From: Verrucomicrobia bacterium UBA1200
GTDB lineage: Bacteria; Verrucomicrobiota; Kiritimatiellia; RFP12; UBA1067
Reading direction: 5' to 3'
Assembly: GCA_002309765.1 (NCBI GenBank)
Contig: DBXY01000006.1
Coordinates: 1-42,778 of the forward strand
DNA length: 42,778 nt
The position numbers and the translations under genes were made by a program. The notes beneath the pieces are model-generated. The model did not search any database. It saw only the letters and a program-made list of their open reading frames with translations, and was not told the DNA's origin. Numbering within the stretch: position 1 is the stretch's first letter; the number at the start of each line of letters is the position of its first letter. Of the stretch, positions 1 through 7,400 are shown piece after piece.

Positions 1-114
1 GTCATTTGGTTTGATTCTGGAGACTGTTGGGCATGTAGAGATACCGATGAGGACATTGAAAAACTTTTACTTCTGCCTTACAATGTTTGCAAAAAGTCAT
101 CAGAACCTTCATAA
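1..114 (+). CDS. C-terminal end of an unidentified protein
   Basis: Frame 1 is open from the first base of the window to a TAA at 112-114, giving 37 residues of acidic, Cys- and Trp-containing sequence (starts VIWFDSGDCWACRDTDED, ends with Lys/Ser-rich residues). The start lies outside the window. The composition looks like a real small-protein C-terminus and it sits directly upstream of an RHS relic, a place where immunity proteins are commonly found. That role is only an inference; no family was recognised, and a chance open frame of this length is possible. Confidence 0.4.
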   Translation, partial: VIWFDSGDCWACRDTDEDIEKLLLLPYNVCKKSSEPS

Positions 115-462
115 ATGAGGGTTGAACCAACACCACAATATGGGGAGGCGGAGTCCATCTGGGGGACGATCTGGGGAGTTCAGAATGTTGTTAAGCTCAT
201 GTTTGTGACAGTGGTTGGTATGCAAATTGATTATGGCGAGGAAAACATAGGGGGTAATGAAACCTCAGTATAACGGCAACGTAATACCGGCTAAATCCGT
301 CATCGGCAACAATCCTGCATTGACCCGCTAGAGCGGATTTGTTAGGATATTGGTGTTGTTGGCGGGTGTCAACATGAGGGTATTACGGGATTTGGTCATG
401 GAACCGGCGGTTTGTATGTTATTCAATGCTTACGGCTACAACGCGAGGAGTGAATTGGTTTT

Positions 463-493
463 GGCCGCAAAGAACGCAGAGGACGCAAAGGAA
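463..493 (+). repeat. GCAAAG/GCAGAGG mini-repeat inside RHS relic
   Basis: This is a short purine-rich unit built from GCAAAGAACGCAGAGGACGCAAAG. Related words recur at 1333-1358 and, as a perfect inverted pair, at 41848-41885. It reads through in frame as Ala/Lys/Asp-rich residues between two conserved RHS motifs, which suggests insertion into a pre-existing RHS gene. Confidence 0.55.
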
Positions 494-594
494 CACGAGT
501 ACGGCTACGATGACATAGGGAATCGGCAAACTTCGTCTGACCTCGGCGTGTCCCGTACCTACACCGCGAACAGCCTCAACCAGTACACCGAGAT

Positions 595-630
595 CTCCAC
601 CCTCCGCGTCTCCGCGCCTCCGCGTGAGAC
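595..630 (+). repeat. CTCCGCG mini-repeat inside RHS relic
   Basis: This is a tandem of CTCCGCGTCTCCGCGCCTCCGCG type, read in frame as LRVSAPPRE. A closely related word occurs at 37771-37793 (opposite strand) at the equivalent place of the second RHS relic, just after YTANSLNQYT. Its shape resembles the complementary arm of the GCAGAGG unit. Confidence 0.55.
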
Positions 631-787
631 ATTTATCCCGCAGTTTGACGATGACGGAAACCAGACGCTCATCCAGACCAAGACGGGCGTTTGGTCCGTC
701 ACCTACAACGGCGAGAACAGACCCGTCCGGCTGTCTTTGAAGGGATTTCTGGGAAGCATGTTGATGTGATATGTGGAGAAAAATGAA

Positions 788-1138
788 ATGAGTAATCAAA
801 AAACAGGCTCGATAGATTTCGTTTATTATTCTTTGTCAGCATCATTGTTTGCATGGACAATCACCTATATGTACATTATTAGGCGTGTGGTTCTTGCCGC
901 TTCCAGAGTGATAGGGGAAGATAAGCTTCCAGAAGGGTTAGTTGTTGCCGCAAATACCCGATTTCTATTATTCGGAATTACAATCGTTTTTGTAATTGTC
1001 GGCATTTTGTCTTCAAAGTACAGTTTTTTTCGAAAGCCTATAGTTTTCTTTATGTTAACCTTCTTATCCTTTATTGTATTAGGGATATTCTTTGTATTTC
1101 TAATTACGCCAATTCTATATCTAGGTGAATCATTGTGA
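788..1138 (+). CDS. Small three-helix membrane protein, possible RHS-linked immunity protein
   Basis: This 116-residue protein has no recognised family. Three hydrophobic segments are visible: FVYYSLSASLFAWTITYMYI near the N-terminus, FLLFGITIVFVIVGIL in the middle and a long one at the C-terminus ending ITPILYLG. The ATG at 788 was preferred to the in-frame GTG at 773 because GGAG at 775-778 lies 9 nt upstream of it. The gene is AT-rich and starts 18 nt after the RHS relic stop. Small membrane proteins directly behind RHS tips are often immunity proteins against pore-forming or membrane-active toxin domains; here that is inference from position only. Confidence 0.6.
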   Translation: MSNQKTGSIDFVYYSLSASLFAWTITYMYIIRRVVLAASRVIGEDKLPEGLVVAANTRFLLFGITIVFVIVGILSSKYSFFRKPIVFFMLTFLSFIVLGIFFVFLITPILYLGESL

Positions 1139-1197
1139 GATAGTAAGACTTGAAGTGACAATGCAAAATCCTCCAGGGACGGTTGGACGGTTGATTT

Positions 1198-1290
1198 AGT
1201 CGCTAGTCGTTAGTCGACCTAGTCATAGGACTTAAGACCTCGGACATAATACATCCGGCCCATAGCGACTAACGACTAACCGCTAACGAC
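1198..1290. repeat. Dispersed-type inverted repeat (TAGTCGTTAGTCG / CGACTAACGACTA)
   Basis: TAGTCGTTAGTCG at 1204-1216 is exactly complementary to CGACTAACGACTA at 1266-1278, about 50 nt away. A further partial copy (CTAACGACTAA) follows at 1283-1293. The unit is non-coding and resembles the short palindromic repeats dispersed through intergenic regions of many environmental bacteria. No adjacent transposase is visible. Confidence 0.55.
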
Positions 1291-1332
1291 TAATCCCTAA
1301 CCACCTACCTATAACAACAACGGTTTTTAGCC

Positions 1333-1358
1333 GCAAAGATCGCAAAGATCGCAAAGAT
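1333..1358 (+). repeat. Triplicated GCAAAGATC direct repeat
   Basis: GCAAAGATC occurs three times without spacers (1333-1341, 1342-1350, and a last copy ending at 1358). It belongs to the same GCAAAG word family as the repeats at 463-493 and 41848-41885. The unit is too short and lacks spacers, so it is not CRISPR. Confidence 0.55.
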
Positions 1359-1459
1359 TTACACGCTCTACACGTGTTCTGCACGGTTAAAGTTATCAAG
1401 ATGAACGTTCCCGCGCTGGGCGGGGGAGGCGGGCTTGCCGATAATCACGACATTTGCCC

Positions 1460-1488
1460 TTGCGATTGTGGTTACGTCATGATATACT
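1460..1488 (+). promoter_or_regulatory. Sigma70-type promoter upstream of structured leader and lipoprotein operon
   Basis: TTGCGA at 1460-1465 and TATACT at 1483-1488 are separated by 17 bases. Transcription would start near 1494-1496, giving a leader of about 300 nt before the first gene of the AT-rich operon. Confidence 0.55.
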
Positions 1489-1494
1489 AATTCC

Positions 1495-1780
1495 AGTTTT
1501 GTTGGTTGTTTTGTCTCAATCGGTGGGCTGATTGGGACGGGCAATGGTGAACACCTAGTGAGGATTTGGGTATTTAGGACCTATTTGTTGCAAATGAACG
1601 GAATTTTTGTTTTCCGTTGATAAGTTGTGGTGAAAGTCCACAGCACCGATTTGCTGATCAATCAATCGCCATCTGAAACCTGAGAACTTTCAAATGTAAG
1701 CGATGTAGATTGGGATGCGCATAGCCTGCGCGTCCCTTCTTATGTGCTTACATTGGGCATCTCAGGGCCTCAGATGGCAC
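1495..1780 (+). ncRNA. Candidate structured leader RNA, family not recognised
   Basis: Nested complementary arms are visible. A 9-bp hairpin pairs 1513-1521 with 1530-1538 (one U-G pair). A 7-bp hairpin pairs 1597-1603 with 1612-1618. TGTGG/CCACA closes a TGAAAGT loop at 1626-1642. A long rod at 1669-1777 is made of four successive stems: 1669-1676 with 1770-1777, 1679-1684 with 1761-1766, 1693-1701 with 1746-1754, and 1712-1720 with 1728-1736. The rod stops just before the AGGAGG ribosome-binding site (1784-1789) of the first lipoprotein gene. It could be a regulatory leader or a stand-alone RNA. It does not match the tmRNA, RNase P or SRP sequence signatures I know. Confidence 0.4.
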
Positions 1781-1801
1781 AACAGGAGGGAGCGCTTTTT
1801 T

Positions 1802-2623
1802 ATGTTAAAACAAATATCGTCCGTGATTTTTTCCGTAACCATTACGGTTATGATTATGTTTGCCAGCGCCGGGTGCTTCACCGAGCGATATGTGATTAAT
1901 GTTGTTGATAATTCGTTTGTCAAAATTAATGATATAAAAAGAACTTATCGTATCAAAGAAATTAAAGTTTTTGATGTTTCAAATCAAATTGTTACAAACG
2001 ATTTTAATTGGTTGTTGAGAAAAAGCTTTAAAGATAAAATGGCACACAATATGCCAAAAGTATTTTCTAATAGCGCCGATAGTATACCAATATCCATTAG
2101 AATTAAGTTTCAAAACGTGCAATCCTCTTTCCGTTGGACGTGCGTTCCATTTTCATTTTCCTTAGGAATACTTCCTGTTTTTTATGATAATACCTTCAGT
2201 TATTCAGTTTATATTCAACGGCTTGATAACATGGAAATTTCGTCAGGAAACTTTTTCACATATAATTATAGTGGCATGGGTACTTTATTATCTCCTATTG
2301 GATTGTGTGGTTGCTATAGTGATATTCCAAATTCGACATATTGTAAAAAGGCTCGTAATTGTGTTTTGTTTTTACCCATAGGAGGTATAGATGAGCCTAT
2401 TATAGATTTATTGGTTGAAACAGTTTCAAAAATCACAGTTAATGAGTTGTGTAAGCTTGAGGAGAATGATGAAGTTGCAAAGACAACGAAACGACTGTCA
2501 TCGCCAATAAATAACATTTTATCTGACCAAATCCGAAAGTTAAAAGAGTTGCGTGATGCTGGAACAATCACAGAAAAGGAATACCAGGATATGGTGCTGA
2601 GGGCTACAGAACGGGTAAAATGA
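1802..2623 (+). CDS. Lipoprotein with C-terminal SHOCT-like segment
   Basis: The first gene of a five-gene run encodes 273 residues. An upstream in-frame ATG exists at 1715, but 1802 is chosen because it gives a clean lipoprotein signal (MLKQISSVIF..., lipobox FASAGC) and has AGGAGG 12 nt upstream. The mature part is not a recognised family. The last ~30 residues (LKELRDAGTITEKEYQDMV) match the pattern of the SHOCT short C-terminal domain, often an oligomerisation or attachment module. The middle contains several Cys residues (GLCGCY, CKKARNC). AT-rich codon use sets it apart from most of the window. It is probably anchored in a membrane facing the periplasm; function unknown. Confidence 0.7.
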   Translation: MLKQISSVIFSVTITVMIMFASAGCFTERYVINVVDNSFVKINDIKRTYRIKEIKVFDVSNQIVTNDFNWLLRKSFKDKMAHNMPKVFSNSADSIPISIRIKFQNVQSSFRWTCVPFSFSLGILPVFYDNTFSYSVYIQRLDNMEISSGNFFTYNYSGMGTLLSPIGLCGCYSDIPNSTYCKKARNCVLFLPIGGIDEPIIDLLVETVSKITVNELCKLEENDEVAKTTKRLSSPINNILSDQIRKLKELRDAGTITEKEYQDMVLRATERVK

Positions 2624-2637
2624 AAGGAGTGGATGTA

Positions 2638-3060
2638 ATGAAAATGATTAAATGTGTTTCGGCAATTTTGTCGGTAGTTTTGGCAGTGATGAATAGTGGA
2701 TGTGCATCCATAGTAAGCCGTAAGATTTATAATGTGCCGTTACAATCGAACGAAAATTCTTCGGTTGATGTGTATAATCGCGGTAAGTTCTTGATGACGG
2801 TTGAAGCTCCTACTGTCTTGAGTTTACATTCCGGCGCAAGTTTCTTTGTGCCGTCGCATTATACGTTCACATTTAAAAAAGATGGATATCCAGATACAGT
2901 TAAAAAACTTGACGCCAGTTTAGATGGCTGGTATTTCGGCAACATCATTTTTGGCGGTTTGCTAGGAATGCTGATTATTGATCCGGCCACTGGTGCAATG
3001 TATAAACTAGACGAAAGCCCCCTTGGTGTGAATTGGGTTGATACAAATGCTCAAAAGTGA
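2638..3060 (+). CDS. Small PEGA-like lipoprotein
   Basis: This gene encodes 140 residues. Its lipoprotein signal ends in a lipobox-like MNSGC followed by ASIVSRK. The start at 2638 rather than 2620 is supported by AAAGGAG 8 nt upstream; the earlier ATG would overlap the previous stop. The body (NVPLQSNENSSVDVYNRGK, HYTFTFKKDGYPD) has the layout of PEGA-type surface modules. The tail, with GWYFGNIIFGGLLG, IDPATGAMY and an L-x-V ending, is typical of a widespread family of small bacterial lipoproteins with a glycine-rich hydrophobic C-terminal segment. It follows the first gene by 14 nt, so it is probably co-transcribed. Its exact role is not known. Confidence 0.7.
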   Translation: MKMIKCVSAILSVVLAVMNSGCASIVSRKIYNVPLQSNENSSVDVYNRGKFLMTVEAPTVLSLHSGASFFVPSHYTFTFKKDGYPDTVKKLDASLDGWYFGNIIFGGLLGMLIIDPATGAMYKLDESPLGVNWVDTNAQK

Positions 3061-3073
3061 AGGAGGAAATAGT

Positions 3074-3484
3074 ATGCATTACAGGACTGGATATTATCTA
3101 TTGTTGAACATTATTATTATTTGCGGATGCGCGTCATCACCTTCTGAACCAATAACTACCGTGTATCCATTATCTACAAGTGTGACAAACAATCGGCAGC
3201 CATTATCGTCGGATAGTGCATCTATTCCAAGAACGCCAGTGGCACCAATCCAACAAACTGTCCAGCAACCGGCAACAATTAATAATAATGAACCAGTAAC
3301 AGAAAATCAAATTCCTACGGTAATTAATACTAAAACTCAAATTCACGCTGAAAACGAAACAAATGTCGACCAAACAAAATTGAGGGACAAAATTATAGCG
3401 ATTCAGCAATTATGCCGTCAGGGGTTGATTACACGTGAAGAGGCCGATGAGTTCATCTTACGGGCCGTTGATGGAGTAAAATAA
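3074..3484 (+). CDS. Pro/Thr/Asn-rich lipoprotein with SHOCT-like C-terminus
   Basis: This gene encodes 136 residues, starting at the ATG preceded by AGGAGG with a 7-nt spacer. A short signal (LLLNIIIICGC) ends in a lipobox Cys. A long low-complexity linker rich in Ser, Thr, Pro, Gln and Asn follows (about residues 24-95), then a helical C-terminus with LCRQGLITREEADEFIL, another SHOCT-like segment parallel to that of the gene two places upstream. The layout suggests a lipid-anchored tether with a C-terminal interaction module. It lies 13 nt after its neighbour in the same operon. The SHOCT assignment rests on visual pattern only. Confidence 0.65.
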   Translation: MHYRTGYYLLLNIIIICGCASSPSEPITTVYPLSTSVTNNRQPLSSDSASIPRTPVAPIQQTVQQPATINNNEPVTENQIPTVINTKTQIHAENETNVDQTKLRDKIIAIQQLCRQGLITREEADEFILRAVDGVK

Positions 3485-3546
3485 TCATTGTTTTATAGGT
3501 GTTTTGATAACGAAGTCAAGGTGTGAATACGGATTAAAGGATCATA

Positions 3547-4416
3547 GTGAAGAAAATTAGTATTAGCCGGTGTAATTTTATTGTTATTTTGATGGTTGTA
3601 TTGTGCATTTTGTCATCAGTATTAGTTTATTTTTATAATCGTGGGAATAATGGCACATCTTCAAAAAAGAGTAATGAGAAAGAGAATCGATATACATTGC
3701 AATTAGTAAATACAAAGACCCCAAATAGCGTTTATGATATTCAGCCTACTTCTGCATTAGGCGATTTTGTTATGGTATTCGGTGAGAAGATTGACCAGGC
3801 TATAAAAGATGGTACGGTTGAACATTTGCGTAATGAGATTATAACCTCACATGATACGGCAGCTTTGACATTATTTGATTTAGTGGTATTAAGGAAGACA
3901 GATATTGAGCGTTATTATCAGGAAGCGGTCCAATTCTTAAAACATCATAATGATCGTTTGTTGGTCGCGGATGTTTTGCAACAATTTGCACAATTACGTA
4001 ATGAAGAACAATTTAAAGAAATGGCGAAATTCCTTGAGCCTTTCGGTGCTTCAGGGATGTTAGAAGCATCAACAATTGCGGAGCAAACAGGATGGTTAGA
4101 AATGAGTGCTCAATATGCTCGCTTAGCAGTTGTTTCTGAAGACGCATCATTTATTGTTGCAAATCGTTCGGCTGAAATTATGTTGAATGCCGATGATATT
4201 GAAGGCGTTGAAATGGCATTAAACATTATGGAAAAACGATCTGATAAACGTTACCAACAAGAAGCTTGTACCCTACTTAAGGGTAAAATTGCTGTGTTGC
4301 TAGGTAATGTCGATGATAAAATGGTGACAGATTTGGAACAATTATCCATTAATGGTATGATGCCGCCAGTTCGTCGGGACGCGGCGCTAATGTTGGAGGG
4401 ATTACGTGTAAAATGA
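3547..4416 (+). CDS. Membrane-anchored helical-repeat protein, unknown
   Basis: This gene encodes 289 residues, with GTG start at 3547 after AAAGGA. The N-terminus MKKISISRCNF is followed by one strong transmembrane helix (IVILMVVLCILSSVLVYFY), then a polar linker and an all-helical body with spaced Leu/Ala/Glu residues, resembling TPR or HEAT-like solenoids (for example QYARLAVVSEDASFIVANRS). No catalytic motif is visible. Its stop overlaps the start of the large lipase-like gene (ATGA at 4413-4416), indicating translational coupling. It may be an assembly, secretion or regulatory partner of that enzyme; this is inference from the overlap. Confidence 0.65.
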   Translation: MKKISISRCNFIVILMVVLCILSSVLVYFYNRGNNGTSSKKSNEKENRYTLQLVNTKTPNSVYDIQPTSALGDFVMVFGEKIDQAIKDGTVEHLRNEIITSHDTAALTLFDLVVLRKTDIERYYQEAVQFLKHHNDRLLVADVLQQFAQLRNEEQFKEMAKFLEPFGASGMLEASTIAEQTGWLEMSAQYARLAVVSEDASFIVANRSAEIMLNADDIEGVEMALNIMEKRSDKRYQQEACTLLKGKIAVLLGNVDDKMVTDLEQLSINGMMPPVRRDAALMLEGLRVK

Positions 4417-7400
4417 AAACGAACCATAAATTTGTTTTGGCAATATTCATTGTTATTTGTACTACCTTTTCGGTATCGGCCAAACATCCTGTAGTATTCT
4501 TACATGGTTGGAACAGTGATGGTAGTGTCTGGTCAAAAATGAAATCTTTATTGATATCTAATATGGGATACGAATCTTCGGAGTTGTTCGCTTATAGCTA
4601 CTATAACAAGTATTTTGGTTATAGTACTTCAGATAAAATCGAGACCATTGCCGCAGGAGTAGCTGCGGAAATTACCGAAACATACTACGATGCGGGAGAA
4701 GTGCCGGTTGATGTTGTCGGACACAGTATGGGCGGATTATTGATTCGGACTATGTTGGCTAATGATTTGATTGATAAAAAGTGTCTTGGACGTTTTATTG
4801 CTATTGCTGCGCCGAACTATGGTCAAAACATAGGTTCGTTAGGTGGAGTTCAAGCTGGGCAAATGAAGTATGGCTCAAAATTTTTATGGGATTTAGCAGA
4901 CGCTTGGCATTATCGTAATAAAAAACTCGCTGAAACATTATGTATAGCCGGGGCGTGTGACACCGAAAATGGATCAAAGTGGGACGGTTTGATACACACT
5001 TGGTCGGCATCATTAGATGATGCGCCAGTTAGGTATGTATATCGGCGACATTCTGATGCCCATAAGTGGTGGCCGCGTTTTTGGGACATTTATAACATTT
5101 ATTCTTGTGCGAAAGGGACTAATGATTCAGTTTATAAATTAGTGTCGGAATTTTTGAAATCGGGTAAAGTATTGTCACAAGATTTATGTGATTACACACC
5201 ACCAGAATATGTATATACTCAAGGAGGAATCTTTTTCCAAGTGATAAGGCCAGATGGATCTGAAGTTTATTACCCTAACACTAACCCAAATTTAGCCCCA
5301 GTATATTGGCATGAACAACTAAATAAGCGTATTATCGCAGACTTTCTTGAGCATGGTTATGATGACCATGAGACCCAGAAATACGGAATTGAGTTAGTTT
5401 ATGGGACAATGCCACAAGGAACATACCGTTTAACGGTTGATGAATCAGACAATACGCTAGAGTTCCAGGTGTCAGGAGTCCCTGTTTATGGCGGTAGGAT
5501 GTCGGTTGTCCGATTGCGTACAGATCGATTAGCGGTATATGACACTGCGCGTGTAATTTTGGATTCGTGCGATGCAAAATCTACTAAATATGAACGACAT
5601 TTCCCTCTTTCGGGTAATAATTACGTCTATAATTTGCCAACGCCTACGTGGAATGATAGGATTTTTGAAGGATGGTATACATTACCCGCTGGCGGTGAAT
5701 TAGTACAAAATTGGTCTTTAGCGCCAAAACATGATACAATTCTTTATGCTCATTGGAAAGAGGCCCTTCGGACCATATATGATTATGATAATTGGAACAA
5801 ATATTATACAGGGGGTGATAATGAATGGGTTAATGTTTATCCTGGTTATCGCGGAAATTATTCCTTCAAAAGTGGTCCTATTGAAGATTATAGCGCGAGT
5901 TGGCTTGAAAAAACAGTAACCGGATCTGGGAAATTGAGTTTTGTATGGAAAGTGTCTTCAGAAGAAAATTATGACAAGTTGATTTTATCTGTTGATGGAT
6001 CTATATGTGAAACCATATCGGGAAAAATAGATGAATGGGCTACTGTCATTTCAATGATTGCTGGAGAAGGCGAACATAAAATTCGTTGGACCTATATTAA
6101 GGATGCGAAGAAAATTAGCGGAAGCGATTGTGGCTGGGTCGATGCAATAGAATGGAAACCAGAGGTTACGGTTGTGCTTTACGGCAATGGCGGAACAATA
6201 TATGGTTATGATACATACACAAAGAGATGGTATTCGTCAGAATCTAAATACGTTTCAATTCCAAAACCTTTACGTAGTGGATATACCTTTAAAGGATGGT
6301 ATGATTCACCTTTAGACAGCGGACATTACGTCGAAGAAGTATCAATGATTACTGATACGCCTGGCGAGACAACTTATTACGCTCATTGGCAGTATGATGT
6401 CCCTGTCGGATGGTATGAAATCGCAATGGATTTTGAAGATTTATATCAAGCAGAAGATAATGGGGCTTTTAATGTTAATCTTCGTTCGTTAACCTCATCG
6501 AAATTTGAACCAAAATATTCGGTAAAAGGTTTGCCGCCGGGATTGAAATTTGACCAGAAAACCCAAACCATTTCCGGCACGGCAACTAAGCCTGGGGTAT
6601 ATACTGTTACTGTAAACGCCACAAGTGTTACAGTTACCAAACCGGTTGTAAAGACTTTTACATTAACGGTGCCGAATTTGGTTTGCGAAGTATTGCCTAA
6701 TCTGTTGCAGGCGAGGGATGCTTACGGTACAATTTATACTGGTGTCGCGTTTGATCCGTCGTTAGTCGATTGCTCGGCAAAAATGGGCTGGACGGTTATG
6801 GCTTCGGGACTTCCTACAGGATTGAGATTTGATTCCAAGACAGGTACTATTACTGGAGTGCCGACAAAAACCGGAACCCATACAGTTACGTTTACTGCAA
6901 CGAAAAGTGGCGAGAAGGCGCAAATTTCCTCGATTACACTTACTATCAGTTCCTTGCCGAATTGGGCGCAAGGGACATTTGTAGGATGTTTGGGTGAATT
7001 TGGAAAGTATGGCAGTGCTACATTGACAGTATCTGCCACCGGTAAAATTTCCGGCAAACTTGCTCATTCCGGAAAGAGCTGGACTATCAGTGTGCCGTGT
7101 TACGATTCGGTGTGTTCATGTAATGACATTGATTGGGGTATTTGGGAGTGTGGCGATTTCGACATGATTGATAAGGATAGTCCGGTCTTTAGCATTATCG
7201 CAGATGCAAAATCAGGAAGAGAAACCATTCAGGTGTTGTTGTTTGTGTGCAATGAAACAATGCCTGAAGGATTACGAATGGTCAATTCCATCGTAGCCGG
7301 ATTTTTCGATGACGATGATTGGCGTTGTCTGCCGATTGTTTTGCGTAGGAATATGTGGAAGGACAAAGCTACGGCAAACGCCGCGAAGTCGGTCCTTTCA

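Larger units (their letters stand above)
257..769 (+). pseudogene. RHS-repeat protein relic
   Basis: From about 420 to 740 the frame encodes classic RHS/YD-repeat wording: NAYGYNARSE, YGYDDIGNR, YTANSLNQYTEI, QFDDDGNQT and VTYNGENRPV. RHS proteins are very large exported polymorphic-toxin carriers, so about 110 residues is only a fragment. The same frame can be followed back to an ATG at 257 (MKPQYNGNV), interrupted by a TAG near 330. It ends in a TGA at 767-769 without a core-toxin junction. Two stretches, VLAAKNAEDAKEH and TLRVSAPPRE, interrupt the RHS pattern and match dispersed mini-repeat DNA (463-493 and 595-630), so they look like in-frame insertions. Bases 115-256 hold no feature I can support. 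I read this as a decayed or displaced RHS tip left by recombination. Confidence 0.75.

Noticed and set aside
1333..1358. Possible CRISPR-like repeat (GCAAAGATC three times)
   Set aside because: The units are 9 bp and directly adjacent, with no spacers and no cas genes in the window.
1626..1642. GTGGTGAAAGTCCAC resembling a group II intron domain I element
   Set aside because: There is no reverse transcriptase, no domain V hairpin and no GTGYG intron start nearby. A short stem-loop alone is not enough.
1669..1777. 6S or SRP RNA identity for the long rod structure
   Set aside because: The rod is too short for 6S and lacks the conserved SRP tetraloop region. Only general rod shape is shared.
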